Positions 24,921-34,750 are shown, numbered from the stretch's first letter. The stretch is DNA of 64,000 nucleotides from an uncultured Bacteroidales bacterium (GCA_900544815.1 UQWT01000003.1:1-64000); one strand, 5' to 3'. Translations and numbers: made by a program. Notes: generated by a model not told the origin, from the sequence alone.

Positions 24921-26174
24921 TTATGCCAAATTAAGTTCTTTTATCTTTCTGTAAAGTGTCCTTTCAGATATACCAAGTTCCTGCGCAGCCGCCTTCCGTT
25001 TACCATTGTGTTTTTCGAGGCACTTTTTTATTAGGTCTGCATTTACGGAAGGGATAGACATTACCGGTTCCTGCTCTCCCCCCTGTTCCTCCGTAAACTG
25101 TTCGTACGCAGGCTCATCCTCAGTTCTTTCGCCGGAATGAATAAGCATAACCTCGTGAGGCAACGTATGGTGAGCCGGTATAACATCTGTCCCAGGGTGT
25201 TGACAAGCTGCAGCCGTCCTCCTAAGCAGCCCTCCGCCACCTTGTTGAGAGCCTGCTTTAAGACTGTTCACCTCTAACTTGAGGTCATCTATCTCATTCC
25301 TTAACTGAGACAATATCTTGTAGATGATCTCTCTGTCGGGAAGAATATCCTCATTTCCTCTGCCCCCCCCAACGACAGGCAGCTGATCTGGAGTATCCTG
25401 CGGAAGATATCTCATTAAAATCTCCGGGGTTATGGTCCTCTCCTTCTCCAAAACAGACATCTGCTCTGCCACATTCTTGAGCTGCCTTATATTTCCCGGC
25501 CAGCGATAATTTTCCAGAAGATGCACAGCATCAGGGGTAAGCCTCACAGATGGCATCTGATACTTATCTGCAAAATCCAACGCAAACTTTCTGAACAGGT
25601 TATGTATATCAGCCTTTCTCTCCCTTAAAGCGGGCAGCGTTATTGGAACGGTATTCAACCTGTAGTAGAGATCCTCCCTAAATTTCCCTTGGCGTATTGC
25701 GTGCGGCACATTAACATTTGTAGCCCCCACAACGCGCACATTTGTCTTTTGCACCTTTGATGAGCCAACCTTATAAAATTCACCGCTTTGAAGCACTCTA
25801 AGCAACCTTACCTGCGTTGAAAGCGGCAGCTCTGCAACCTCATCCAAAAAGATTGTTCCGCCGTCTGCCACCTCAAAATATCCCTTTCTCGTCTCTTGGG
25901 CGCCGGTGAACGAGCCCTTTTCATGCCCGAAAAGTTCTGAATCTATTGTTCCCTCAGGGATTGCGCCGCAGTTTACGGCTATGTATGCATTATGTTTTCT
26001 TGAACTGTTCTGGTGGATGATCTGAGGTATTACCTCCTTACCTACTCCGCTCTCTCCGGTTACCAATACAGACAGATCCGTTGGCGCCACCTGAACGGCA
26101 ATCTCAATGGCTCTGTTAAGAACAGGGTCATCTCCAACTATCTCGTATCTCTGTTTAATATATTGTAAATCCAT
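24921..26174 (-). CDS. AAA+ sigma54-type transcriptional activator
   Basis: A 417-residue protein with no receiver or other sensory N-terminal domain; the AAA+ core starts almost at once. Walker A is VTGESGVGKE, the sigma54-contact loop is GSFTGA (in place of GAFTGA), Walker B is GGTIFLDEVAEL, and the Arg-finger block is REDLYYRLN. A Gln/Gly-rich linker leads to a C-terminal Fis-type HTH (KKCLEKHNGKRKAAAQELGISERTLYRKI). Binding a ligand or partner protein must replace phosphorylation as control (inference). It heads the lptE-secG run. The promoter leaves almost no leader. Confidence 0.9.
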   Translation of the reverse strand: MDLQYIKQRYEIVGDDPVLNRAIEIAVQVAPTDLSVLVTGESGVGKEVIPQIIHQNSSRKHNAYIAVNCGAIPEGTIDSELFGHEKGSFTGAQETRKGYFEVADGGTIFLDEVAELPLSTQVRLLRVLQSGEFYKVGSSKVQKTNVRVVGATNVNVPHAIRQGKFREDLYYRLNTVPITLPALRERKADIHNLFRKFALDFADKYQMPSVRLTPDAVHLLENYRWPGNIRQLKNVAEQMSVLEKERTITPEILMRYLPQDTPDQLPVVGGGRGNEDILPDREIIYKILSQLRNEIDDLKLEVNSLKAGSQQGGGGLLRRTAAACQHPGTDVIPAHHTLPHEVMLIHSGERTEDEPAYEQFTEEQGGEQEPVMSIPSVNADLIKKCLEKHNGKRKAAAQELGISERTLYRKIKELNLA

Positions 26175-26179
26175 ATCTG

Positions 26180-26213
26180 CAAAGTTAAATTATTTTTAGT
26201 AAAAGATTACCAA
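26180..26213 (-). promoter_or_regulatory. Promoter of the sigma54-type activator operon
   Basis: TTG (26211-26213), 23 bases, TAACTTTG (26180-26187) on the minus strand. The ATG begins five bases after the -7 box, so the mRNA would be leaderless or nearly so. The -33 lies in the direct repeat 26202-26234. Confidence 0.55.
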
Positions 26214-26234
26214 GTTATTTTTTTAGATTACTTA
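26202..26234. repeat. Direct repeat, left copy
   Basis: 33 bases, AAAGATTACCAAGTTATT then T5 and AGATTACTTA. It matches 34751-34784 with one substitution and one extra A. The two copies bracket the Rhs genes, 8.5 kb apart. Confidence 0.7.
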
Positions 26235-26267
26235 GAAGCCTTTTTATTTTTTTGTGCAAATATTTCG

Positions 26268-26278
26268 CTTCCCGACAA
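26268..26278 (+). repeat. Dispersed 11-mer, copy 8 (intergenic)
   Basis: CTTCCCGACAA in non-coding DNA immediately before the hexamer array; the flank is CGCTTCCCGACAAAA. It shows that the word is not tied to coding sequence. Confidence 0.8.
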
Positions 26279-26280
26279 AA

Positions 26281-26490
26281 TTGGCTTTGGTTTTGGCTTT
26301 AGCTTTGGCTTTAGCTTTGGCTTTAGCTAATTAAGTTTATAGTTTATTGTTTAAAGTTTAAAGTCTGTTAATTAGTTTATAGATTTAAAGATATTAGTTT
26401 TTTACTTTAAACCTTACTGCTATTAACTTTAAAACTGTCTATACACTCTAAACTCTCAACTATAAACTTTATTAAGGCCAACGCTTTTAT
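26281..26490. repeat. Composite intergenic repeat: hexamer array plus AT-rich block
   Basis: 26283-26328 is a run of GGCTTT / AGCTTT hexamers. It is followed by an AT-rich block with TTTATAGTTTATTG-type words. Positions 26419-26484 are, in inverted orientation, closely similar to 29884-29949 after the first Rhs gene. No gene is seen. Confidence 0.65.
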
Positions 26491-26502
26491 CTATATTTTT
26501 CT

Positions 26503-26510
26503 TACCTTTG
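26503..26510 (+). promoter_or_regulatory. Promoter -7 box of the first Rhs gene or leader RNA
   Basis: TACCTTTG fits TAnnTTTG. It lies about 370 bases before the first Rhs start, leaving a long leader. No clear -33 box. Confidence 0.45.
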
Positions 26511-26878
26511 TTGCGAGGGTTTTGGAGAGGCGTCTGCACCGTTCCGCCGGAAACCGTTTTCCACCTAACAGCAAGAAAAAGGCTTGCGCACACAGCGGAA
26601 CAGCAGTAATCTCAACATTCACCACCTGCTCCATATGGGATATACTAAAAGTATATAGTTTTAAAGGACAAACTGCAGCAGTGCCGGGGAATGCACTGTG
26701 AGCCGGAGCAGAACAATGACGCTATTGATATCTATCTGATAGCAGCAATTAGTGCACTGTATACAGCGTGTTAATCTGTGGCCTTTTATTATTAGCACGC
26801 ATGGGAATTATTTAGAGCTAAAATACATTTTGGTAAACGTATGATTAAAATTTAAACCTTAAACGCGGTTAGTCCGAC
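26511..26878 (+). ncRNA. Possible structured leader RNA of the Rhs locus
   Basis: This 368-base non-coding stretch has a higher G+C than the repeats before it and many hairpins. GTTCCGC (near 26545) pairs with GCGGAAC (near 26594), enclosing GCAAG/CTTGC. ATACT-aaa-AGTAT, CAGTGC/GCACTG, and GCGTG ... CACGC follow. It matches no riboswitch class I know (no TPP, cobalamin or SAM core words). It is either a structured 5' leader or a separate small RNA; low certainty. Confidence 0.35.
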
Positions 26879-29878
26879 ATGAAAAGAGATCTATTCTTGC
26901 TACGCAGCATAGCAGTCTGTATGCTCGTCAGTACCTTTACAATCACATTGCAAGCCCAATCGGGCTTTGTACAGGACGGAGAAAAACAACGTCCTTCAAC
27001 CGATTCATGGAACATGGTCAAATACGGAGAGGTTGGAGCGAGCCTCTATACCGGAACAATACAGCTCAACATCCCATTCTATGAATACAAAGACAGTGAC
27101 TTTACCATCCCTGTATCATTGGCTTACAGCAGTAACGGCCTGCAGCCCAACAAGAGAGGCGGAGTGTTAGGACCGGACTGGACATTGATGGCAGGCGGCA
27201 ACATATCCATTGATTCGCAAGGATTGCCGGATCTGCAGGATGTTGACAACGAATGTAACAGTTACTACAGTCTGTACCGAAACGTGTCACAAATACCATC
27301 CACCTCCAAAATATGGAGATTGGGAGCATCATTATCAAATTTAGTGTCCGTTGGCGCTTACCCTGCCTCTTTGATACACTGCTTTGGTGGCACTCCAGAC
27401 AATTATATAATGATGTACGATGCCATGCCGGATCTTTTTCATTTCAATTTTCTTGGTCATACGGGCAACTTCCATTTGGGAGTCAATAAAAAGGTTTACG
27501 TGTACAATACCGGAGGCAACAACAAAGACTACAGGATAAGTTTCAAGGAGGGGAGCACAGAAGATGTCTTTGGCATAATCATAGAGACGGCAGACGGCTA
27601 CAAATATGAATTTATAGAAGAGGAGACCTCCCAATCGCGAGACAGTGAAACAGGCAAACCTCTCACAGTTGCATATCATCTCAGTACCATAACGGCCCCC
27701 AACGGCAGAAAGGTTGAATATGTCTACCGCAATTATGATATCAGTGTAAGGGTGCCGGCAGGAATAGCCATAAGCGGCACACAGTACATGATCATCTGGG
27801 ACGGAGGCATCCAAGAGGTAGAGTTTCATGGCAAGAACTTGGAACACCAGATAGTTACAATAGACCAGAACATACCTGTGATAAGTCAGATAAAGATAGA
27901 CGGCGGTACTGTTATCTCTTTCAACTACACACAACAGCCTGTTGAAGAGAGTGATGAGTACGGAGAGATGAACTTGTCTGCATCCTCTGCCATACGCTAT
28001 AAACAGAGTGTTCGTATGACCGGTATCACCGTAAAGACAAACAACAAGACCGTCAAACAGTGCGGATTCTCTTACAAGAAGATGACAAACGGCAAAAGGG
28101 TAAGCTATTTGGAAGAGGTAAATATTTTTGGAGAGGGTACTTATAAGATGACCTACAACACGGCAGCCGGCTTCCCCGGCAACGGTACACTCAGTGTAGA
28201 CCATTGGGGCTACTACAACGGCAAGAACGATGGCAACTCAACCAATATACCTTTCCTTAAGGTGTGTAAAAATGGCGAAAGCAGTGAGACTATAAATCAA
28301 TCGACCAGAGATGCGATAAGCGCCAAAGCCATGACAGGCATACTCACAAAGATTACCTACCCCAGCGGAGGTTACAGCAGTTTTGAGTATGAAGGTAATG
28401 ACTATTCCAGAGTTTTCATGAGAGACTCTCTCAACCAATATGAAGGAAGCTACAGAACACAATCGGGACTGTGCGGAGGGGTAAGGATAAAGCGGATAAC
28501 CCACTATGACAAAGCAGGAGTATCATTGGGCGGCAGCAGTTACAGCTACAAAACAGGCAACACAAGCAACGGCACACTGCTCAATTATCCAAGATACCAT
28601 ATCAAGTACACTGCACAGGCACGGGTCACTCCAATGCTAACGGAGAACATAGACTATTACTCCTCCTCGCTTGCAAACTACAACGGTTCTCATATTGAGT
28701 ATTCCACTGTCTACGAGACTAAAAGTGATGGCAGTATCGTCAAGTACACATTCTCATCGTCAGATTCCGCCGACTATGCGGATTTTCTTGAAAGACAGAA
28801 TACGTACGATGAACCATACGCATTTGAAACTGTTGGGGCTTGGCGAAGAGATAATGCAGATATAACCTCAATAGTACAGCCTGCAGTGTCAAGACACGGA
28901 GACAGAGGCAAACTCCTGCAAAAGAGCATATACAAGAGTTCTTCCGAGAGTACTCCGGCATTGACGGAACAGTATACCTACAATACCGCAAGAGAGCTGT
29001 CTAAGGACTACTGTCCTGCATACCTTATAAGAAAAATCTCTACTGTTCCAACCTTTGTGGACAACTACGAACTTAAAGGAAGAAAATTAAAGGAAAAGAG
29101 AGGAGGCTCAAATGTAGAGAAAGAGGTGACATATTGCTACAACAGCCGTGGTCAGATAATAACAGCAACAAGCACAGGCAGTGAAGAACACATATACATA
29201 GACAAGAACACCTTCGTTACAGACCTTACAGACTCTGAGGTAAACGCATCGGAGGCTTACCGCTTTATGAAAAGACGGTTTGATATAAACAGACCACTTG
29301 CTATTGAGCATTACATAGGTACAGGTTTTGGAGATTCAACATTGGTAGGCGGAGTGCGAACCGTTTACGGATTGAAGACAACCTCATCGGACACCCTGTT
29401 GGTAAAAAACAGAGTTGAGAAGTATGACATGGTGAGTGGTAAGTGGCATATTAAAGAGACTTATCTGAAATATGACAACAGAGGCAGATTGTTGGAAATG
29501 GAGGATATCAACGGCATAAAGACAAGTTTTGTGTGGGGATATGGTGGGCTATATCCTGTTTTGCAGGGAAGAAACATAAGCATCAATTCACTGAAAGGTA
29601 TAAGCGGATTACAGGGGATAGAGAGCACTCCGCTCGAAGGATGCCTGAGCGAACAACAGCGCACGGCTATCAAGGCACTTTGCACAAACAGCAACGCAGA
29701 GGTTGAGTATTACGAGTATCTTCCTTTAGTTGGCATAAGCAAGTTGATTGATGCCACGGGAAAGATATACACCTACGAGTACAACAACGGAGGCAAACTG
29801 AAGAGGATTGTGGACAATGAGGGCAAGAGTGTGGAGGGAGGTTATTATTCTCCCGACAATAAACTACCTAATTTATAG
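26879..29878 (+). CDS. Secreted YD-repeat/Rhs-family protein, first subunit
   Basis: A 999-residue protein with a signal peptide ending LQAQ (about residue 27). The N-terminal part (YGEVGASLYTGTIQLNIPFYEYKDSDFTIPVSLAYSSNG, GVLGPDWTLMAGG) is the start typical of large Bacteroidota YD-repeat proteins. The body has YD-like repeats (YDNRGRLLEMEDINGI, GKIYTYEYNNGGKLKRI). It ends without a core-associated domain or toxin tip, so it probably works with the downstream Rhs protein as the shell or carrier. Route of export beyond the Sec signal is unknown. It is bracketed by inverted intergenic repeats. Confidence 0.8.
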   Translation: MKRDLFLLRSIAVCMLVSTFTITLQAQSGFVQDGEKQRPSTDSWNMVKYGEVGASLYTGTIQLNIPFYEYKDSDFTIPVSLAYSSNGLQPNKRGGVLGPDWTLMAGGNISIDSQGLPDLQDVDNECNSYYSLYRNVSQIPSTSKIWRLGASLSNLVSVGAYPASLIHCFGGTPDNYIMMYDAMPDLFHFNFLGHTGNFHLGVNKKVYVYNTGGNNKDYRISFKEGSTEDVFGIIIETADGYKYEFIEEETSQSRDSETGKPLTVAYHLSTITAPNGRKVEYVYRNYDISVRVPAGIAISGTQYMIIWDGGIQEVEFHGKNLEHQIVTIDQNIPVISQIKIDGGTVISFNYTQQPVEESDEYGEMNLSASSAIRYKQSVRMTGITVKTNNKTVKQCGFSYKKMTNGKRVSYLEEVNIFGEGTYKMTYNTAAGFPGNGTLSVDHWGYYNGKNDGNSTNIPFLKVCKNGESSETINQSTRDAISAKAMTGILTKITYPSGGYSSFEYEGNDYSRVFMRDSLNQYEGSYRTQSGLCGGVRIKRITHYDKAGVSLGGSSYSYKTGNTSNGTLLNYPRYHIKYTAQARVTPMLTENIDYYSSSLANYNGSHIEYSTVYETKSDGSIVKYTFSSSDSADYADFLERQNTYDEPYAFETVGAWRRDNADITSIVQPAVSRHGDRGKLLQKSIYKSSSESTPALTEQYTYNTARELSKDYCPAYLIRKISTVPTFVDNYELKGRKLKEKRGGSNVEKEVTYCYNSRGQIITATSTGSEEHIYIDKNTFVTDLTDSEVNASEAYRFMKRRFDINRPLAIEHYIGTGFGDSTLVGGVRTVYGLKTTSSDTLLVKNRVEKYDMVSGKWHIKETYLKYDNRGRLLEMEDINGIKTSFVWGYGGLYPVLQGRNISINSLKGISGLQGIESTPLEGCLSEQQRTAIKALCTNSNAEVEYYEYLPLVGISKLIDATGKIYTYEYNNGGKLKRIVDNEGKSVEGGYYSPDNKLPNL

Positions 29879-30120
29879 CTTTGGCGTTGGCCTTAATTAA
29901 GTTGAGAGTGTATAGTTTATTGTTTATAGACAGTTTTAAAGTTAAAAGCTATATTTTTTAAACTTCATAACTTACTATAAACTTTTAACTATAAACTAAA
30001 TTGATGGCGTTGGCTTTAGCTTTGGCCGTTTTGAAGAGTATAGAAAGTATAGAGTGTATAGAAAGTAAAGAAGGTAGAGAGAGTAGAGAGAGTAGAGAAG
30101 GTAAAGAAAGCTAAAGCAAA
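29879..30120. repeat. Composite intergenic repeat between the two Rhs genes
   Basis: This contains GGCGTTGGCC with an AT-rich block (29884-29949, inverted match to 26419-26484). A second hexamer run follows (GGCGTTGGCTTTAGCTTTGG, about 30006-30025), then a purine-rich tract of GTAGAGAGA/GTATAGAAA units (30030-30115). No coding potential. Confidence 0.65.
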
Positions 30121-30444
30121 TAACTGACTCTAAACTTTAAAATAAACTGCAAACCGAGTGCAGAATTGCGAACTTGTTTGCAAATTATGCCGAGGTGCAA
30201 CGTTTATTGTAGTTTTACTAAAATAATTAGAAACAGTTATGAACGACCTGTCAATCAGCGGAAAAGCGGTTGCCGAAAGCAGCTTATAAGAAACGGCGTC
30301 TGTTGAAGGACCGTTAGGATGCAAAGCAGACTAAAAGGGACGACTCAGCCGTTTCAAGCTGATTGAAGGCATTAGCAGTTGATTGACGCGGAGAGAAAAA
30401 CTGTTTACTAATATTTTACATAACAATAAAAAGAATATATACTT
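30121..30444 (+). other. Leader region of the second Rhs gene
   Basis: 324 non-coding bases. A small hairpin TTGC-GAACTTGTT-TGCAA lies near 30165-30183. A 16-codon frame at 30240 (MNDLSISGKAVAESSL) has no support as a gene. No clear TAnnTTTG box is seen. Confidence 0.35.
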
Positions 30445-33400
30445 ATGAACACAGATATACAACACAGAAATCACAGAGACTGTAGCTGCAGAAGCAGGGG
30501 TAGCAGTCATTTATCATCATATTTGCCAAAAGCATTTTGGCCGGTATTCGCTTTCATGACAGTATTTATCGGGCTGTCGTTTACGGCTGGTGCAGCCGAT
30601 ACCATAAGGGTGAACATCCCGCGTGTTACAGTGACAATGGCAAGAAGCTACAACTTTACCAGTGCTGCCAACTCTGTATATGTTCCCGTGGAGTTCAACT
30701 CTGCAATGAGCGCAGACAAGGTGGCAGATTACATTGAGGAGAGCAACGCATTCCTCTTTGACCATTTTGGAGATGATGTAGCGGAGATAAGCGGAGTGTC
30801 GGATGACCTTGGTACCATCTACTTGGATATCAAACCAAACACAGGAATAAAACGTGTCCTCCTCATCACAAGCACAGGCAGCGGCAGCAAGGTCATAACG
30901 GTGGTGCAAGCAGGTGACACCCCGGAGCCCGAGCCGGAACCAGAACCTGAGCCGGACGAGAAGTTCAACATCCCCGGCAACTGGAAGATGGTGCGCCACT
31001 ATACGGACGAGACAGGCAATAACTACATAACGGACATCACCTTCTATGACGGCTTGGGATATCCCTCACAGATAGTCAACGTAGGGGCATCCCCTACAGG
31101 GAACAGGAACATCGTTACCCCTATAGTCTATGACAGGATGAGAAGAAGCGATTCTGTCCTCTTCCTGCCGTATGCCTCGGCTACTGTCAATACCATAAAG
31201 GAGGAGAGTGCGCCTCTGCAGGGACAAAGCTCTTTCTACGGTACTATGTTCGGCACAGGCGAGAGCAGCTATGCCAAGACAAGAAGGGTATATGAACCAT
31301 CAGAGTTGAACAGGGTATCCCGGGAGTATAAGCCGGGAAGCGCATACACAAGCAGGCATGTCTCCTACAGCTATGAGACTAACAGTGCAAACGAGGTCGT
31401 TAATATGTCGGCCGGTAGCTTCAATGGTGCATTGTTTGTAAACAGCGCTTATCCGTTCTATGATGCAGGCAAGCTCTTTAAGGATGTGGCAACAGACGAG
31501 GACGGGAACACATTAACCACCTATACAGATGTCACAGGAAAAGTGATAATGGAGAAGAGAGGAACGGATAACATGACCTATTATGCCTATGACGACAGAG
31601 GATTTCTCTCTTGGGTGATAACTCCTGCCGGAAGTGCTGTGTTGTCATCTTGCGCCAAAGATATAATAACAAGCACAAATAATTATACATTCGCCAGAGG
31701 TATAACAAGCTCATTTGCGGCAGAGCACTGCTATGTATATATTCGCGACTATATGGGCAATATAATAGAGAAAAACATTCCCGGAGCCGGAATCAGTGAA
31801 TATGTCTATGACAAAGGTGGAAGGCTTGTACTTGAGAGAGATGCCAACCTTAAAGGGAAGAACAGATGGATCTATCATGTCTATGATAACATAGGACGGG
31901 AGATAGAGTGTAATCTTGTGCAGGGTACGGCATCGGTGACAAGAGTTTCGGCACAGACAAACTATAACAATCTTTCCATCAATAACAGTTATCCTCAGCT
32001 CGGAGGAGGAACACCCGATACCCCTCCGTCTGCTATAGGGAGCTTTACCCTTATATGCAAGCTCTCTCAGACTCGGTTCGGAGGTGGGGTATATCGCACC
32101 GCATCCTCCACTCAGACCTCATCATTTACTGTTCCTTCCTATCTTGCCTTTTCACCTGTAAGCGGTGTGGCAGAGAGTGCAGATTTGGATAATATGAAGG
32201 TGATCGGTTACAAACTCTATGAGAAAATTGCCCTGCTCGATGGCAATACTGAGACAAGCGGTGGTAATGCCAACTTTATAGAGAGGGCATTCTATTATGA
32301 CAGGAAAGGAAGGGTGATGCAGGTGGTGGAGAAGAACTCTACGGGAGGTATAAGCAGGACAAGCACCAAGTATGATTTTAGGGGAAACATCCTTGCAGTG
32401 AACGAGAGTCACTCGGCAGGCAGTCTTACAATAACAAAAGGAACGGTATACAGCTATGACCAAAGGGGAAGGCTGCTTAGCGAGAGGGTATCTGTAGACG
32501 GAGTGGAGAAAGCAACGGTAAACTACAGTTATGATGCTCTTGGCAATCTTACGGGAAAGAGCTATGGCAATGGTGTGACAGACAATCTGCAGTACAATAT
32601 TCAGGGATGGGGTACGGTATCACAGACAGTCAAGGGGAGTGAGACGCTGTACAGCCAGAAGCTGGGCTACTATGATGCAGAGAAAGGTAGCGGATTGTAT
32701 AACGGTAACATCTCCGAGTGGAGGGTGCAACAGGGAACAAATGCTGCAAGCACATACAGGTACAGCTATGACGGATTGGGCAGGCTCACGGAGAGTTCAA
32801 GATATGCGGGAAGCGGTACAAGTACAACAAACAGTTGGTGCGAGAGGGGAATAGATTATGATCTTAACGGAAATATTGTTACCTTGCAGAGGTTTGGCAG
32901 CAATAGCATTACGGCAGAGGATGATCTGAGTTACAGTTATACAGGCAACAGGCTCACAGCCCTTACAGGCAGCAGCGAGGGGGCTGAGCTGAATGCTTCA
33001 TACAGCTATGATGCAGGTGGTAACATGCTCTATGACGGCAGAAGAGGATTGGGTATAAGTTACAACATCCTTAATCTGCCGGCAAAGGTGGTGGAAAAGA
33101 CAGGTGCTACGGCAGCAGACGGTGCGGTCAAGGCTGAGTATCTCTACAGTGTGGATGGAATCAAGCAGAGGGTTGTAGACGGGGCAAGCAGTAATGGTTA
33201 TCTCTATCTTGGAACATTGGTACTCTCAAAGAGCGGAGAGAGCTACTCATTGGCAAGTACAGGGTTCGGTGGAGGAAGGATTATAGGTGGAGCAGGAAAC
33301 AGTTGTTTGGCATATTACTACGGTACGGATCACTTGGGTAGCGTGAGGGTGATAACGGACGGCAGCGGCAGTGTAGTGGAGAGGAACGACTACTACCCTA

Positions 33401-34215
33401 TGGGTATGAGAACAACCACAGGCAATAGTTACCCACAATTGACAACCAACCTCTACAAGTACAACGGCAAGGAGGTTCAGACGCTTGGAGGCATTGGCTT
33501 CACAGACTACGGCGCGAGGATGTACGATGACTTCACCGGACGGTGGTTTGTTCCGGATCCGTTGGCAGAGAAATACGCCTCAATGTCTCCTTATATGTAC
33601 TGCGGAGGGAATCCGATAAATGTTATTGACATAGATGGAAGAGATGCAATTTATATTGCTTTCCCAAAGTACAGAGCTAACGGTATTCCATTTACAGGAC
33701 ATGCAGGTGTATTGTTGATTGACAATAAAACAGGGCTGACAAAATATTATGAATATGGAAGATACAATGGAAGTCGCATTGGTAAAGTAAGGCCGGTAAC
33801 CATTCCCAATGTAGTCATAGGAAAAGACGGCAAACCCACCTTAAAAAGTCTTAACAGGGTTCTTAAGCAACTTTCAGATATATCTGGAGACCACGGTGAT
33901 ATAGAAGGGGCTTATATCATAAGTGACAAGTTCAAAGAGATGAATGATTATGCTAAAAATAAAATGAAAGAAAATGACGACCCCAAAAGAAAGAAATATT
34001 CAATAATAAACAACAACTGTGCAACTTTTGCCGAAGATGTTATTACACAAGATAAAAGTGTTGATAAACCTTTCACAATAATCAAAAGTCCTGTTAATAT
34101 TGTTAGCGAATATCAAGAGAAAGGCAATGCAAGAGTTCAATATAAGGCAAAAACTCAAACCACCACAATAGAAGAGGGTGATGAAAATGATGCAAAAATT
34201 AATTTTAGAAATTAG
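30445..34215 (+). CDS. Rhs polymorphic toxin with papain-like C-terminal domain
   Basis: A 1256-residue protein. A basic N-terminus and hydrophobic segment (about 30-52, ending AGAAD) act as signal peptide. A BACON-like/beta domain and a PEPEPEPEPEPD linker (about 158-170) follow, then a DUF6443-like region and many YD repeats (YDALGNLTGKSYGNG, YSYDGLGRLTESSRY). The Rhs core is DHLGSVRVITD ... YGARMYDDFTGRWFVPDPLAEKY ... NPINVIDIDGRDA (to about 1067). The last 190 residues are a variable tip of lower G+C: TGHAGVLLIDN with His1086 and NNNCATFAEDV with Cys1192. This His-before-Cys order fits permuted NlpC/P60 (LRAT/YiiX-like) folds, so a hydrolase or acyltransferase toxin is likely (inference). 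An immunity candidate starts two bases later. Confidence 0.8.
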   Translation: MNTDIQHRNHRDCSCRSRGSSHLSSYLPKAFWPVFAFMTVFIGLSFTAGAADTIRVNIPRVTVTMARSYNFTSAANSVYVPVEFNSAMSADKVADYIEESNAFLFDHFGDDVAEISGVSDDLGTIYLDIKPNTGIKRVLLITSTGSGSKVITVVQAGDTPEPEPEPEPEPDEKFNIPGNWKMVRHYTDETGNNYITDITFYDGLGYPSQIVNVGASPTGNRNIVTPIVYDRMRRSDSVLFLPYASATVNTIKEESAPLQGQSSFYGTMFGTGESSYAKTRRVYEPSELNRVSREYKPGSAYTSRHVSYSYETNSANEVVNMSAGSFNGALFVNSAYPFYDAGKLFKDVATDEDGNTLTTYTDVTGKVIMEKRGTDNMTYYAYDDRGFLSWVITPAGSAVLSSCAKDIITSTNNYTFARGITSSFAAEHCYVYIRDYMGNIIEKNIPGAGISEYVYDKGGRLVLERDANLKGKNRWIYHVYDNIGREIECNLVQGTASVTRVSAQTNYNNLSINNSYPQLGGGTPDTPPSAIGSFTLICKLSQTRFGGGVYRTASSTQTSSFTVPSYLAFSPVSGVAESADLDNMKVIGYKLYEKIALLDGNTETSGGNANFIERAFYYDRKGRVMQVVEKNSTGGISRTSTKYDFRGNILAVNESHSAGSLTITKGTVYSYDQRGRLLSERVSVDGVEKATVNYSYDALGNLTGKSYGNGVTDNLQYNIQGWGTVSQTVKGSETLYSQKLGYYDAEKGSGLYNGNISEWRVQQGTNAASTYRYSYDGLGRLTESSRYAGSGTSTTNSWCERGIDYDLNGNIVTLQRFGSNSITAEDDLSYSYTGNRLTALTGSSEGAELNASYSYDAGGNMLYDGRRGLGISYNILNLPAKVVEKTGATAADGAVKAEYLYSVDGIKQRVVDGASSNGYLYLGTLVLSKSGESYSLASTGFGGGRIIGGAGNSCLAYYYGTDHLGSVRVITDGSGSVVERNDYYPMGMRTTTGNSYPQLTTNLYKYNGKEVQTLGGIGFTDYGARMYDDFTGRWFVPDPLAEKYASMSPYMYCGGNPINVIDIDGRDAIYIAFPKYRANGIPFTGHAGVLLIDNKTGLTKYYEYGRYNGSRIGKVRPVTIPNVVIGKDGKPTLKSLNRVLKQLSDISGDHGDIEGAYIISDKFKEMNDYAKNKMKENDDPKRKKYSIINNNCATFAEDVITQDKSVDKPFTIIKSPVNIVSEYQEKGNARVQYKAKTQTTTIEEGDENDAKINFRN

Positions 34216-34217
34216 AT

Positions 34218-34634
34218 ATGAAGATTAAATTATTACGTTTATTATTGTATCCTGTTGCTGTGGTAATTATTTGTATAATATTACTCTTTATATGGTTAAT
34301 TCTGCCATATGACAGGGAATGGGAAAAGCCTGAAAATGTTCCGGATTCAGCAGTTTGGGTAGGTGGTTGTGATGGTGGAAACTGGATAGAATTGGTGGAT
34401 TTTAAAGAGGATACTATAAGATTTAGACTTTATAGAGATTGTAATGGGGATTTATTATTGGATGCAGATTTTGTTTATCAGAAAAAAGATGATATACGTC
34501 TTACAAGAACAAATTGGGATAAATATCTCGACTTTTTTGATGGAGAATCAATTGCTACTAATATTATCAGAGATAACCGCTATTGCCACCTAATTCCGGT
34601 TTTCCCAGCCTATTACCAAGAAACAATAGAATAG
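34218..34634 (+). CDS. Candidate immunity protein to the Rhs toxin
   Basis: A 138-residue protein starting two bases after the Rhs stop. It has one N-terminal transmembrane helix (LLLYPVAVVIICIILLFIWLIL, about 7-28) and an extracytoplasmic domain (VWVGGCDGGNWIELVDFKEDTIRFRLYRDCNGDLLLD) with two Cys that could pair. I do not recognise a family. Position, small size and low G+C equal to the toxin tip argue for immunity. The membrane anchor suggests protection outside the cytoplasm. Confidence 0.6.
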   Translation: MKIKLLRLLLYPVAVVIICIILLFIWLILPYDREWEKPENVPDSAVWVGGCDGGNWIELVDFKEDTIRFRLYRDCNGDLLLDADFVYQKKDDIRLTRTNWDKYLDFFDGESIATNIIRDNRYCHLIPVFPAYYQETIE

Positions 34635-34750
34635 ATGGGACAACTCCTATTTTGTAACATCTATTATGCATAATTCAAACTCTTAGTAAGCGCTAAAAAA
34701 TAAGTTGGTAAAGATTTAGCAGTATTTTTGAGGATAGATGTCTTTTTGAA

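Noticed and set aside
26281..26330. CRISPR-like array
   Set aside because: The repeat units are six bases with no spacers, and no cas genes are near.
26511..26878. Known riboswitch or tmRNA/RNase P in the Rhs leader
   Set aside because: None of the conserved core words of TPP, cobalamin, SAM or FMN riboswitches, or of tmRNA or RNase P RNA, could be found.
27341..28204. 287-codon open frame on the minus strand inside the first Rhs gene
   Set aside because: It lies wholly antisense to a clear YD-repeat gene. Its product is Cys/Tyr/His-rich without domain or signal, as expected for a shadow frame of repetitive coding DNA.
30240..30290. 16-codon leader peptide before the second Rhs gene
   Set aside because: No ribosome site, no attenuator-like hairpin pair and no codon bias; too short to support.
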